Positions 1 through 6,751 of a DNA stretch of 24,938 bases are shown here, one piece after another. Numbering within the stretch: position 1 is the stretch's first letter; the number at the start of each line of letters is the position of its first letter. Made by a program: the position numbers and the translations under genes. The DNA is taken from NCBI GenBank assembly GCA_963638355.1, contig CAVHRT010000018.1:1-24938 (forward strand). Reading direction: 5' to 3'. Below the pieces are notes generated by a model. It had not been told where the DNA came from. It was given only the letters and a program-made list of their open reading frames with translations, and ran no database searches. Source of the stretch: W0P28-013 sp963638355 (GTDB lineage Bacteria > Bacteroidota > Bacteroidia > Bacteroidales > Paludibacteraceae).

Positions 1-1
1 A

Positions 2-316
2 TGGAAAGAGAATCGTATGATTTCGCGTGCGGAAGTGTGCACCCCAAATTGGCAATTTCCATTTATTGGTAGAGAGAGAACTCTCGCTTACCACATAGGA
101 CCATGTATGACTATTCCGGAAGCACGCGGCAATGGGTACTATCCTATGTTACTGAATGAAATTATGAAGGACCTTGGCACTGACAAAAAATATTATATGA
201 TAGTTCATAGTGACAATTATGCGAGTTTACGAGGTGTTGCCAAAGTCGGATTTACACTCATAGGTAAAGGATATAAAAATAAATTAGGACAATATATTAT
301 TACTGAAAATATATGA
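2..316 (+). CDS. GNAT-family N-acetyltransferase, 5'-truncated by window edge
   Basis: This is the C-terminal part of a probable GCN5-related acetyltransferase. The reading frame is open back to base 2, so the true start lies outside the window; an internal ATG at 17 is probably not the start. A segment reading EARGNGYYPML matches the acetyl-CoA pyrophosphate-binding loop (R-G-x-G-x) of GNAT enzymes. A later SDNYASLRGVAKVGF stretch matches the usual N..S....K.GF end of the fold. The stop overlaps the next gene by four bases (ATGA), which suggests translational coupling. Its place just before another GNAT/FemAB-like gene and a sugar aminotransferase suggests it acetylates a sugar or amino-sugar nucleotide for a surface glycan, but the substrate is inference. 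Family assignment is fairly secure; function is not. Confidence 0.75.
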   Translation, partial: WKENRMISRAEVCTPNWQFPFIGRERTLAYHIGPCMTIPEARGNGYYPMLLNEIMKDLGTDKKYYMIVHSDNYASLRGVAKVGFTLIGKGYKNKLGQYIITENI

Positions 317-1143
317 TGGATACACGCTGGAAACTATATCAAGGCGCACTATTATGGGACGGCAATCCTGTGACTGATACGCCAACACAAGAAGAAGCCA
401 AAGAAGCAGTACGTGAAAGTGGCGCAATGTTTGCCCGATGGACAAGCGATTGGGACTGTGGTACACCTACTGAATGGTGGTGGTGCATAAAAGATACTCC
501 TTTTGACATACAAAAGATATCTTCTAACTACCGCTACAAAATCAACAAGGGGATTAAACATTTCGATGTACAGATTATTCAATCTGCCTACTATGCCGAA
601 GAATTGTATCAAGTGATGGTCGCTTCCTTTATGGCATATCCCAAGTTATACCGCCCCCATCTTGATCATGATAGTACAATAAAAGACATACTGACATGGT
701 CGGACCATTTTCATGTATTTGCTGCTTTTGAAAGAGAGTCATACACCCTTTGTGGTTATTCCCTTATAACAGAGAAAGAGCATTGTGCCGAACTTAGTAC
801 TCAAAAGACTATGCCTGCTTATGAGAAACTACAACTGAACGCAGCCCTTGTGTATGCCTTTATCGCCCACTATAACGATAGACTATCACCTGAATATTAT
901 CTTGTAGATGGTGAACGAAACATCAAACATCAAACGCACTTCTTCGAATATCTCATTAAGTACTTCGAATTCCGCAATGCTTACTGTCAGCTGCATATAG
1001 AGTATTCTCCCAAGATGCGTATAGCCGTCAATCTTTTATATCCTTTAAGGGGGGGGGGACGACTATTAGGGAAATTTAACTCTTTTGCTTACAATGTTTA
1101 TTGCGTGCTTAAGATGGAACAGATCCACAGAAGCTTCAAGTAG
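313..1143 (+). CDS. Hypothetical GNAT/FemAB-like acyltransferase of a glycan locus
   Basis: A 276-residue protein with no signal peptide or membrane segment. The N-terminal half is rich in Trp, with a TEWWWCIKD stretch near residues 53-61 and an SSNYRYKINKG stretch near 70-80. The middle (about 125-235) has the alternating strand/helix look of a FemAB/BioF2-type double-GNAT fold, with a YLVDGERN turn. It overlaps the previous gene by ATGA at 313-316 and so is probably co-translated. A run of ten G bases at 1049-1058 encodes Gly-Gly-Gly. The remaining 24 or so residues end in a VLKMEQIHRSFK tail that reads as genuine coding sequence, so the frame as given is likely the functional one. The role is probably acyl or aminoacyl transfer in surface polysaccharide synthesis, inferred from neighbours only. 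Confidence 0.6.
   Translation: MMDTRWKLYQGALLWDGNPVTDTPTQEEAKEAVRESGAMFARWTSDWDCGTPTEWWWCIKDTPFDIQKISSNYRYKINKGIKHFDVQIIQSAYYAEELYQVMVASFMAYPKLYRPHLDHDSTIKDILTWSDHFHVFAAFERESYTLCGYSLITEKEHCAELSTQKTMPAYEKLQLNAALVYAFIAHYNDRLSPEYYLVDGERNIKHQTHFFEYLIKYFEFRNAYCQLHIEYSPKMRIAVNLLYPLRGGGRLLGKFNSFAYNVYCVLKMEQIHRSFK
1049..1058 (+). repeat. G10 homopolymer tract inside coding sequence
   Basis: Ten consecutive G bases lie about 85 bases before the stop of the preceding gene. Loss of one G gives a stop at TAG within five codons; gain of one G gives a stop within about seven codons. Either change would remove the last 24 or so residues. Such a tract can support slipped-strand length change, but it is also a common site of assembly or sequencing error. 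Confidence 0.9.
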
Positions 1144-1165
1144 TTACCATAAATTCCATTGTACT

Positions 1166-1198
1166 ATTGCATTTTTTCACATAAAATACCTACCTTTG
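1166..1198 (+). promoter_or_regulatory. Bacteroidota-type promoter for the aminotransferase gene
   Basis: ATTG at 1166-1169 is followed after 21 bases by TACCTTTG at 1191-1198, which fits the TTTG / TAnnTTTG pattern of the Bacteroidota primary sigma factor. Transcription would begin near 1204, leaving a leader of about 115 bases before the ATG at 1319. The leader is AT-rich and holds an AAGTATACTT palindrome near 1212 with a similar AAGTATATTT copy further on. No known riboswitch was recognised. Confidence 0.6.
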
Positions 1199-1318
1199 CA
1201 GCAAAATTAGAAAGTATACTTCGAGATTTTCACGAAAAAACTATAAGTATATTTACAAATATTTCAGTACAAAGAACTATATCGCTAAGGTAACGATAGT
1301 AAATAGCATAACATATCT

Positions 1319-2563
1319 ATGGCAAAGCGTATTTATCTGTGTCTCGCACACATGAGCGGGAATGAACAAAAGTATATCCAAGAGGCGTTCGACACCAACT
1401 GGGTAGTACCTCTTGGACCTAATGTCAATGGCTTTGAGGACGATCTCAAGCAGTTTGTTGGTCAAGACAAACAGATTGTTGCCCTTTCAGCAGGAACAGC
1501 GGCTGTGCATCTGGCGTTGATCGCATGTGGCGTGCAGGCTGGCGATGAGGTATGTGTACAAACCTTTACCTTCTGCGCAAGCAGTCACCCTATCAAGTAT
1601 CTCGGTGCGACACCCGTGTTCATCGACTCCGAGAAAGATAGTTGGAACATGGACCCTGTCCTCTTGGAGCAGGCAATTCTCGACCGCAAAGCCAAGACGG
1701 GTAAGTATCCCAAGGCGATTATTCCAGTTGCGCTGTATGGCATGCCTTACCAAATTGATAAGATATTGGCTGTAGCAGAAAAGTATGGAATTCCTGTGAT
1801 AGAAGACGCCGCCGAAGGCTTCGGCAGTCGCTACAAGGGACAAGTGCTTGGCACGTTTGGCAAGTATGGCGTGCTGTCGTTCAATGGTAACAAGATGATT
1901 ACCACTTCCGGTGGAGGTGCCTTGGTTTGTCCCGATGAGGCTGCCAAACAGAAAGTGATGTGGTATGCTACCCAAGCACGTGAGGCCTATCCATACTATC
2001 AGCACGAGGCTATCGGCTACAACTATCGTATGTCGAATATCTGTGCAGGTATTGGTCGTGGACAGATGACGGTGGTAGATGACCATATCCGTCACCACAA
2101 GCATATTGCCGATCTCTACGAGAAGGCTTTTGCTGAGATTGAGGGTATAACTTTCCACAGGAATCCATCGGCTGACTACGACAGCAATTATTGGCTGAAT
2201 ACTATTTTGCTTGATCCATCGTTGCGAATTGTCGGTCAAGAACATGCCTACGAGGTAGCCGTACAAGGTGCTGTGGGCGGCGCAGCTGGAGTAACACATC
2301 AAGCTACCACATTGCGTACGGACTGTCAACCAAACGATAACGTTGAGGCGCTGCGTATGTACCTCGACAAAGCCAATATCGAGAGCCGTCCCGTATGGAA
2401 GCCTATGCACAAGCAACCGGTTTATAAAGATGTTCCAGCATATGTGAATGGTGTCAGCGAAAGCATTTTCAAAGTCGGAATGTGCTTGCCATCTGGTCCT
2501 ATGGTTAGTGATGATGACGTAGCGTACATCATCGATACCATTCGTCGTGCTATCGTTCACTAA
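1319..2563 (+). CDS. DegT/DnrJ/EryC1-family PLP-dependent sugar aminotransferase
   Basis: A 414-residue cytoplasmic aminotransferase of the fold-type I sugar aminotransferase family, which converts a 4-keto (or 3-keto) nucleotide sugar to the amino sugar using glutamate and pyridoxal phosphate. Visible features are a GTAAVHLAL cofactor-phosphate region at about 59-67, VIEDAAEGFGS at 160-170 with the PLP-ring aspartate (D163), and SFNGNKMITTSGGG at 187-200 with the Schiff-base lysine at K192. The ESRPVWKPMH segment near the end is typical of the family. Between the large and small domain regions is a Gly/Ala-rich stretch (about 308-345) that looks longer than in many homologues. It closes the putative glycan cluster and has its own promoter. 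PglE, WecE and related enzymes are the closest functional types; the exact substrate cannot be read from sequence. Confidence 0.9.
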   Translation: MAKRIYLCLAHMSGNEQKYIQEAFDTNWVVPLGPNVNGFEDDLKQFVGQDKQIVALSAGTAAVHLALIACGVQAGDEVCVQTFTFCASSHPIKYLGATPVFIDSEKDSWNMDPVLLEQAILDRKAKTGKYPKAIIPVALYGMPYQIDKILAVAEKYGIPVIEDAAEGFGSRYKGQVLGTFGKYGVLSFNGNKMITTSGGGALVCPDEAAKQKVMWYATQAREAYPYYQHEAIGYNYRMSNICAGIGRGQMTVVDDHIRHHKHIADLYEKAFAEIEGITFHRNPSADYDSNYWLNTILLDPSLRIVGQEHAYEVAVQGAVGGAAGVTHQATTLRTDCQPNDNVEALRMYLDKANIESRPVWKPMHKQPVYKDVPAYVNGVSESIFKVGMCLPSGPMVSDDDVAYIIDTIRRAIVH

Positions 2564-2575
2564 CCTTATTTCCCT

Positions 2576-2628
2576 CGAAAAAGTGTGAATTTTGCCCAGT
2601 GATTCGCTTGAAAAAGTGTAATTTTTGC
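2576..2628 (+). repeat. Two direct copies of a 20-base motif after the aminotransferase
   Basis: Copies at 2576-2595 and 2609-2628 both read close to GAAAAAGTGTAATTTTTGC, 33 bases apart. They lie in the 309-base gap between the aminotransferase stop (2563) and the rho start (2873). A similar sequence in opposite orientation (TTGCATTTTTTCAC) overlaps the promoter region near 1167, and a third partial form (AAAATGCATTTTCAC) lies at 2651-2665. No terminator-grade hairpin with a T-run was found in this gap. Confidence 0.55.
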
Positions 2629-2670
2629 ATGTAATGCGCTGATAATCAGCAAAATGCATTTTCACCATTG

Positions 2671-2710
2671 TCCTTACTCTTTTGTCCTTATTCTTTACTC
2701 TTTGCTCTTT
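2671..2710 (+). repeat. Pyrimidine-rich degenerate tandem repeat before the rho promoter
   Basis: Almost all bases here are C or T, in loosely repeated units such as TTACTCTTT and TTGCTCTTT with a period of about 7-9. It lies just upstream of the rho -7 box and resembles the short tandem repeats seen before other genes in this window. No coding potential is apparent. Confidence 0.55.
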
Positions 2711-2730
2711 CGTTATTCAAAAAAAAATAC

Positions 2731-2738
2731 TATCTTTG
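2731..2738 (+). promoter_or_regulatory. Promoter -7 box for rho
   Basis: TATCTTTG, followed by CA, matches the TAnnTTTG consensus exactly. No clear TTG sits at the ideal distance upstream, so only the -7 element is called. It implies a leader of about 130 bases before the rho ATG at 2873, long enough to allow leader-level control. Confidence 0.6.
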
Positions 2739-2872
2739 CAGCGTCGTTTCAAAACCGACATTATTTCCCTTTTTTACAACATTTATTTACCCCAAAATAC
2801 CGACCGAGCGCATTGTCGTTGCGTGGTAGGGTAGTATTTCAACGATTTTCCATTCATTCTATACAACCCTTT

Positions 2873-4627
2873 ATGTACAACATTTTGCAATTAGAAGAAA
2901 AGTCGCAAGATGAGTTGTTGCAAATAGCAAAAGGTCTGGGCATTAAAAAAGCAGAATCGCTTGATGCTCAGGGACTTAAATATGCTATTCTCGACCAACA
3001 AGCCATCAGCAAGGCGGCTCAAACACCCGAAAAACCACAACAACCACGCCATCGTCAGCGCATTGGCGCACAACAGCAAAAAGTGGCGTCGAGCGAAGTC
3101 GTGACCAACAAAGGCGGCGAAAAATCGAACGATGTGAAAGTGGTGCTCAACGATCAGAAAAAGAATAAACAAAAACGCCAAAAGCAGCAGAAACCGCAGC
3201 AACCGAAACAGCAAAATGCACCAAAAGTAGAACTGAAACCTGCCGAAAATGTGCCGCAACAGTTGTCGTTCGACGATGCTATTTCTGCTCCCGTTGAACC
3301 AATTTCTGCTACGCAACAGCCTGTGGCAGAGCCGATTATCGATTTCGTTCCCGAAGAACCAACAATTGCAGAGCGGACCGTTGTCGCAGAAAAAACTGAT
3401 GCTGAAGTTGCGCAAGAAGAAAAGGTCGAAAAGCCCAAAAATCAGCAACGAAATCAGCAGAAAAACAACCACAGCGCGCTCGAAAATGGCGAAAAACCAT
3501 ACGAATTCGACGATATTTTGATTGGCACTGGCACGCTCGAAATCTTGAGCGATGGTTTTGGATTTCTGCGCTCGCCCGACTACAACTACCTCTCGTCGCC
3601 CGACGACATCTACGTTTCGCAGTCGCAAATCAAACTGTTTGGCCTGAAAACTGGCGATACGGTCGAAGGCCCAATCCGTCCACCGCACGAAGGCGAAAAA
3701 TATTTCCCGCTCGTTCGCGTTACGAAAATCAACGGCTATTCGCCCGAACTGGTGCGCGATCGCGTACCTTTCGAGCATCTCACGCCGCTTTTCCCCGATG
3801 AAAAATTCAAACTCACCACGGGACACAACGACTCGCTTTCGGTGCGCGTGGTCGATCTTTTCGCGCCCATTGGCAAAGGTCAGCGCGGACTGATTGTAGC
3901 GCAACCAAAAACTGGTAAAACCGTGCTGCTCAAGGAGTTAGCCAACGCAATTTTGGCGAATAATCCTGAAGTTTACATGATTATCCTTCTCATCGACGAG
4001 CGCCCCGAGGAGGTTACCGACATGGCGCGCAGCGTGAATGCCGAGGTGATTGCATCGACTTTCGACGAATCGGCCGAGCACCACGTGAAGGTTTCGAGCA
4101 TGGTTCACGAAAAAGCCAAACGCCTTGCCGAATGCGGTCACGATGTGGTAATTCTTCTCGATTCCATCACGCGTCTGGCGCGCGCCTACAACACGGCTCA
4201 ACCCGCGTCGGGCAAGGTGCTTTCGGGTGGTGTCGATGCCAACGCGCTGCACAAACCCAAACGCTTTTTTGGTGCGGCTCGCAACATCGAAAATGGCGGC
4301 TCGCTTACCATCATTGCCACCGCGCTTACCGACACAGGCTCCAAAATGGACGATGTCATCTTCGAAGAATTCAAAGGCACGGGCAATATGGAGTTGCAAC
4401 TCGACCGCAAATTGGCGAACAAACGCGTCTTCCCTGCAGTCGACATCATGGCATCGAGCACGCGCCGCGACGACTTGCTGCAAAACGAATTCACGCTGAA
4501 CAAAATGTGGATTTTGCGCAACTACTTGGCCGACATGAACTCAACCGAAGCCATGGAATTCCTGAAAGATCGCCTCGAACGCACCCAAACCAACGAGGAA
4601 TTCCTCATTTCGATGGGCGATAAGTGA
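2873..4627 (+). CDS. rho: Transcription termination factor Rho with long N-terminal insertion
   Basis: Rho is the hexameric RNA-dependent ATPase/translocase that ends transcription. The ATG at 2873 (MYNILQLEEK) is preferred to upstream starts because it begins the typical N-terminal helical domain and lies after the promoter. The predicted length is 584 residues, far above the roughly 420 of E. coli Rho. The order is: N-terminal helical domain (1-45), a low-complexity Q/K/N/P/E-rich insertion (about 45-215), the cold-shock RNA-binding fold starting GTLEILSDGFGFLRS, then the RecA-like ATPase with Walker A AQPKTGKT (343-350) and Walker B VVILLDS (425-431). The C-terminal part ends in a helical segment typical of Rho. 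It has its own promoter and a terminator-like hairpin after it. The identification is secure. Confidence 0.97.
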   Translation: MYNILQLEEKSQDELLQIAKGLGIKKAESLDAQGLKYAILDQQAISKAAQTPEKPQQPRHRQRIGAQQQKVASSEVVTNKGGEKSNDVKVVLNDQKKNKQKRQKQQKPQQPKQQNAPKVELKPAENVPQQLSFDDAISAPVEPISATQQPVAEPIIDFVPEEPTIAERTVVAEKTDAEVAQEEKVEKPKNQQRNQQKNNHSALENGEKPYEFDDILIGTGTLEILSDGFGFLRSPDYNYLSSPDDIYVSQSQIKLFGLKTGDTVEGPIRPPHEGEKYFPLVRVTKINGYSPELVRDRVPFEHLTPLFPDEKFKLTTGHNDSLSVRVVDLFAPIGKGQRGLIVAQPKTGKTVLLKELANAILANNPEVYMIILLIDERPEEVTDMARSVNAEVIASTFDESAEHHVKVSSMVHEKAKRLAECGHDVVILLDSITRLARAYNTAQPASGKVLSGGVDANALHKPKRFFGAARNIENGGSLTIIATALTDTGSKMDDVIFEEFKGTGNMELQLDRKLANKRVFPAVDIMASSTRRDDLLQNEFTLNKMWILRNYLADMNSTEAMEFLKDRLERTQTNEEFLISMGDK

Positions 4628-4691
4628 TTCGTGGTTATTTGGACTGAGTCTAAATAAGAAAGAGAACGCAGAATTTGAAGTTCTTTCATAA

Positions 4692-4733
4692 AAAACAAAA
4701 TGGACAACCAATTTGGCTGCCCATTTTTGTTTT
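4692..4733. terminator. Hairpin terminator between convergent rho and the GNAT-like gene
   Basis: Two arms of about 20 bases form an imperfect inverted repeat around a short ATT loop: AAAACAAAATGGACAACCAA on the left and a TTGGCTGCCCATTTTTGTTT type arm on the right. T-rich ends occur on both strands, so it can serve both converging transcripts. It lies 65 bases after the rho stop and about 14 bases from the stop of the minus-strand gene. Confidence 0.75.
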
Positions 4734-4746
4734 ATCTTGTTGATCT

Positions 4747-5880
4747 TTACTCCAACGGTTTGATGTAGGCGCGGCGGCGTTTGTGTTGTAGCGTTTCGAA
4801 ATACTCCCAGTTGGCGAGATTTTTGTTGTTCGTCTCGAGAATGGAGGTCGTCTCGGCGTATTTTATGCCATATTTCTGGAAATATTGCACCTGATCGTAG
4901 AAAAATAGCGCGTTGATGCCGCGGTTTTGCCAATCGGGTCGGACGGCTATCAGCAGCAGGTCGAACACTTCCATCTTCTTGGCTCTCAGCATTTTAATGA
5001 TGTAATACCAGCCAAATGGAAACAATTTTCCACCGCAGCGACGCAGGGCTGGCGATATGTCGGGCATGCCCACGCCCACGCCCACAATCTCGCCTTGCGC
5101 ATTGGTTATGATGGTCACAAAATCGTAGTTTAGCAGCGGAAAATACATCGATGCGTAGTAGCGTTTTTGGTGGTCGCTCATGGGCTGATAGTTGTAGAGC
5201 GGCGTGTAGGCTTCGTTCAGCACGTCCATGTATTCGTAGTTCGGGAAGCGCTTCATCAGCTGCCGTGCCGAATGGAATTTTTCCACTTTCACGCCGTAGC
5301 GTTCCATGGTGATTTTGGCCACGCGCTCCATCTTTTCTGGCACTTTTTCTGGCACAAACACGCGATATTCAATCCAATCGGCCTCTTTTGTCAGACCAAA
5401 TACCTCGAAATGGCGAGCGTAGTACGGAAAATTGTAGAGGCTTGCCATGGGCGAATCGTACTCGAAACCTTCGATCAAGCAGCCCTCTTTGTCCCAATCG
5501 GTAAAGCCAACTGGACCATTCATCTCGGTCATTCCTTTGGCTTTGCCCCAATCGTTCACCGTTTGCAGCAGCGCGTGCGACACTTCTAGATCATCGATGA
5601 AATCGATCCAACCAAAACGCACGTGTTTGTAGTGCCAATGCTCGTTGGCGCGGTGGTTGATGAGCGCAGCCACGCGTCCCACGGCCTTGCCATCGCGGTA
5701 GGCCATGAACAGCGCAAATTCGCACAGATCGAGCGCAGGATTTTTCTTCACATCGAACGAATTGATCTCGTCGAAAATGAGCGGCGGACAATAATTCGGC
5801 TCGCCTTTGTACAAATCGATGCCAAACTGCACAAATTGGCGCAATTCGCGTTTGTTTTTTATTTCTCGAATTTCAACCAT
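4747..5880 (-). CDS. GNAT-like N-acetyltransferase of unknown substrate
   Basis: A 377-residue protein with no signal peptide. The C-terminal half contains a GNAT-like core: EIVGVGVGMPDIS as the central strand, then LLIAVRPDWQNRGINALFF, which corresponds to the acetyl-CoA-binding motif (Q/R-x-x-G-x-x), and an AETTSILETNNKN segment as the downstream catalytic region. The N-terminal half (VGRVAALINHRAN, GPVGFTDWDKEGCLIEGF) looks like a second, degenerate GNAT-related domain. This architecture occurs as a conserved hypothetical family in Bacteroidota. The ATG at 5880 is directly preceded by a 7-base tandem repeat block. It is read toward rho and away from rpe. Family placement is reasonable; the substrate is unknown. 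Confidence 0.7.
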   Translation of the reverse strand: MVEIREIKNKRELRQFVQFGIDLYKGEPNYCPPLIFDEINSFDVKKNPALDLCEFALFMAYRDGKAVGRVAALINHRANEHWHYKHVRFGWIDFIDDLEVSHALLQTVNDWGKAKGMTEMNGPVGFTDWDKEGCLIEGFEYDSPMASLYNFPYYARHFEVFGLTKEADWIEYRVFVPEKVPEKMERVAKITMERYGVKVEKFHSARQLMKRFPNYEYMDVLNEAYTPLYNYQPMSDHQKRYYASMYFPLLNYDFVTIITNAQGEIVGVGVGMPDISPALRRCGGKLFPFGWYYIIKMLRAKKMEVFDLLLIAVRPDWQNRGINALFFYDQVQYFQKYGIKYAETTSILETNNKNLANWEYFETLQHKRRRAYIKPLE

Positions 5881-5998
5881 TTTAGAAAGTTAGAAGTTAG
5901 GAGTGAGAAGTTATTCAATTGACAATTGATAATTAGGCGGTTCGACAGGCTCACTGCCCGTAATCTTCAAATTTTCAAATCTTCAAATGAATAATTGG
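5881..5998. repeat. Composite intergenic repeat block upstream of the GNAT-like gene
   Basis: In order from the start codon this gap holds: degenerate 7-base units (TAGAAGT, TAGGAGT, GAGAAGT), a CAATTGACAATTGATAATTA segment, a TTCGACAGGCTCA element, and a run of ATCTTCAAAT-type units ending in GAATAATTGGAAAC. The same modules recur at 16310-16375 and 20098-20240. No gene is seen in the gap. Confidence 0.7.
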
Positions 5999-6023
5999 AA
6001 ACAGCGCGAAGCGCGACAAACTA

Positions 6024-6674
6024 TCAGAAACTTTTCAGCTTCGCAATCGTTTCAATCATATTTTCGGCGCCAAAAACTGCGCTGCCAGCAACCAAACAAT
6101 CGGCGCCAGCGTCGTAGAGTCGGTGCGCATTTTCCAGATTCACGCCGCCATCGACCTGAATGAGTGCTTTGGCGTGGTGACGCTCGATCATGGCGCGCAG
6201 ACGAGCAATTTTGTTGTATGTGTTCTCGATGAATTTCTGTCCGCCAAAACCGGGATTTACCGACATCAGCAATACCATATCAAGATCGTCGACTATGTCT
6301 TCGAGCAGTTCCACGGGCGTGTGCGGATTGAGCGTAACGGCGGCTTTCATGTCGGCTGCGTGAATGCGTTGCACGGTGCGATGCAGGTGAGTGCAGGCTT
6401 CGTAGTGCACATTCATGGTGATGGCGCCAGTGGCTTTCACCTCGTTCACAAATTTGTCGGGTTCCACTATCATCAAATGGACATCGAGCGGCTTTTTGCT
6501 GAGCTCTTTCACATATTTTAGCACGGGAAAACCAAACGAAATGTTCGGAACAAACACGCCGTCCATCACATCGATGTGCAACCAATCGGCATCGCTGCGG
6601 TTTATCTGGTCGATGTCGCGCTCCAAATTTCCAAAATTTGCCGACAGTAACGATGGCGCAAGCAATCTTTCCAT
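6024..6674 (-). CDS. rpe: Ribulose-phosphate 3-epimerase
   Basis: This 216-residue TIM-barrel enzyme interconverts ribulose 5-phosphate and xylulose 5-phosphate in the pentose phosphate pathway. The start APSLLSANFGNLE is typical. Metal and catalytic residues are visible: H33 and D35 in HIDVMDG, H66 in DVHLM, and D175 in QVDGG. The phosphate-binding loops NPGFGGQKF (140-148) and LVAGSAVFG (194-202) are present. Length is normal for the family. It sits 77 bases downstream of lepA on the same strand, with only AT-rich short repeats between them, so it may be transcribed from the lepA promoter. Confidence 0.97.
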   Translation of the reverse strand: MERLLAPSLLSANFGNLERDIDQINRSDADWLHIDVMDGVFVPNISFGFPVLKYVKELSKKPLDVHLMIVEPDKFVNEVKATGAITMNVHYEACTHLHRTVQRIHAADMKAAVTLNPHTPVELLEDIVDDLDMVLLMSVNPGFGGQKFIENTYNKIARLRAMIERHHAKALIQVDGGVNLENAHRLYDAGADCLVAGSAVFGAENMIETIAKLKSF

Positions 6675-6751
6675 ATCAAAATAGATTAAAGGTTAGAGTT
6701 TATAGTTTATAGGCATTGGGAATCGCCTAATTTGAAATTTGAAATTTGAAA
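6675..6751. repeat. AT-rich short tandem repeats between lepA and rpe
   Basis: The 77-base gap holds GTTTATAGTTTATAGG near 6696-6711 and three copies of AAATTTG near 6730-6750. They belong to the same class of short AT-rich direct repeats found in other gaps of this window. No independent promoter for rpe is evident. Confidence 0.5.

Noticed and set aside
2654..2872. N-terminal extension of Rho from an ATG at 2654
   Set aside because: The added 73 residues are encoded by the pyrimidine-rich repeat and the promoter region and resemble no Rho; the family N-terminus starts at 2873.
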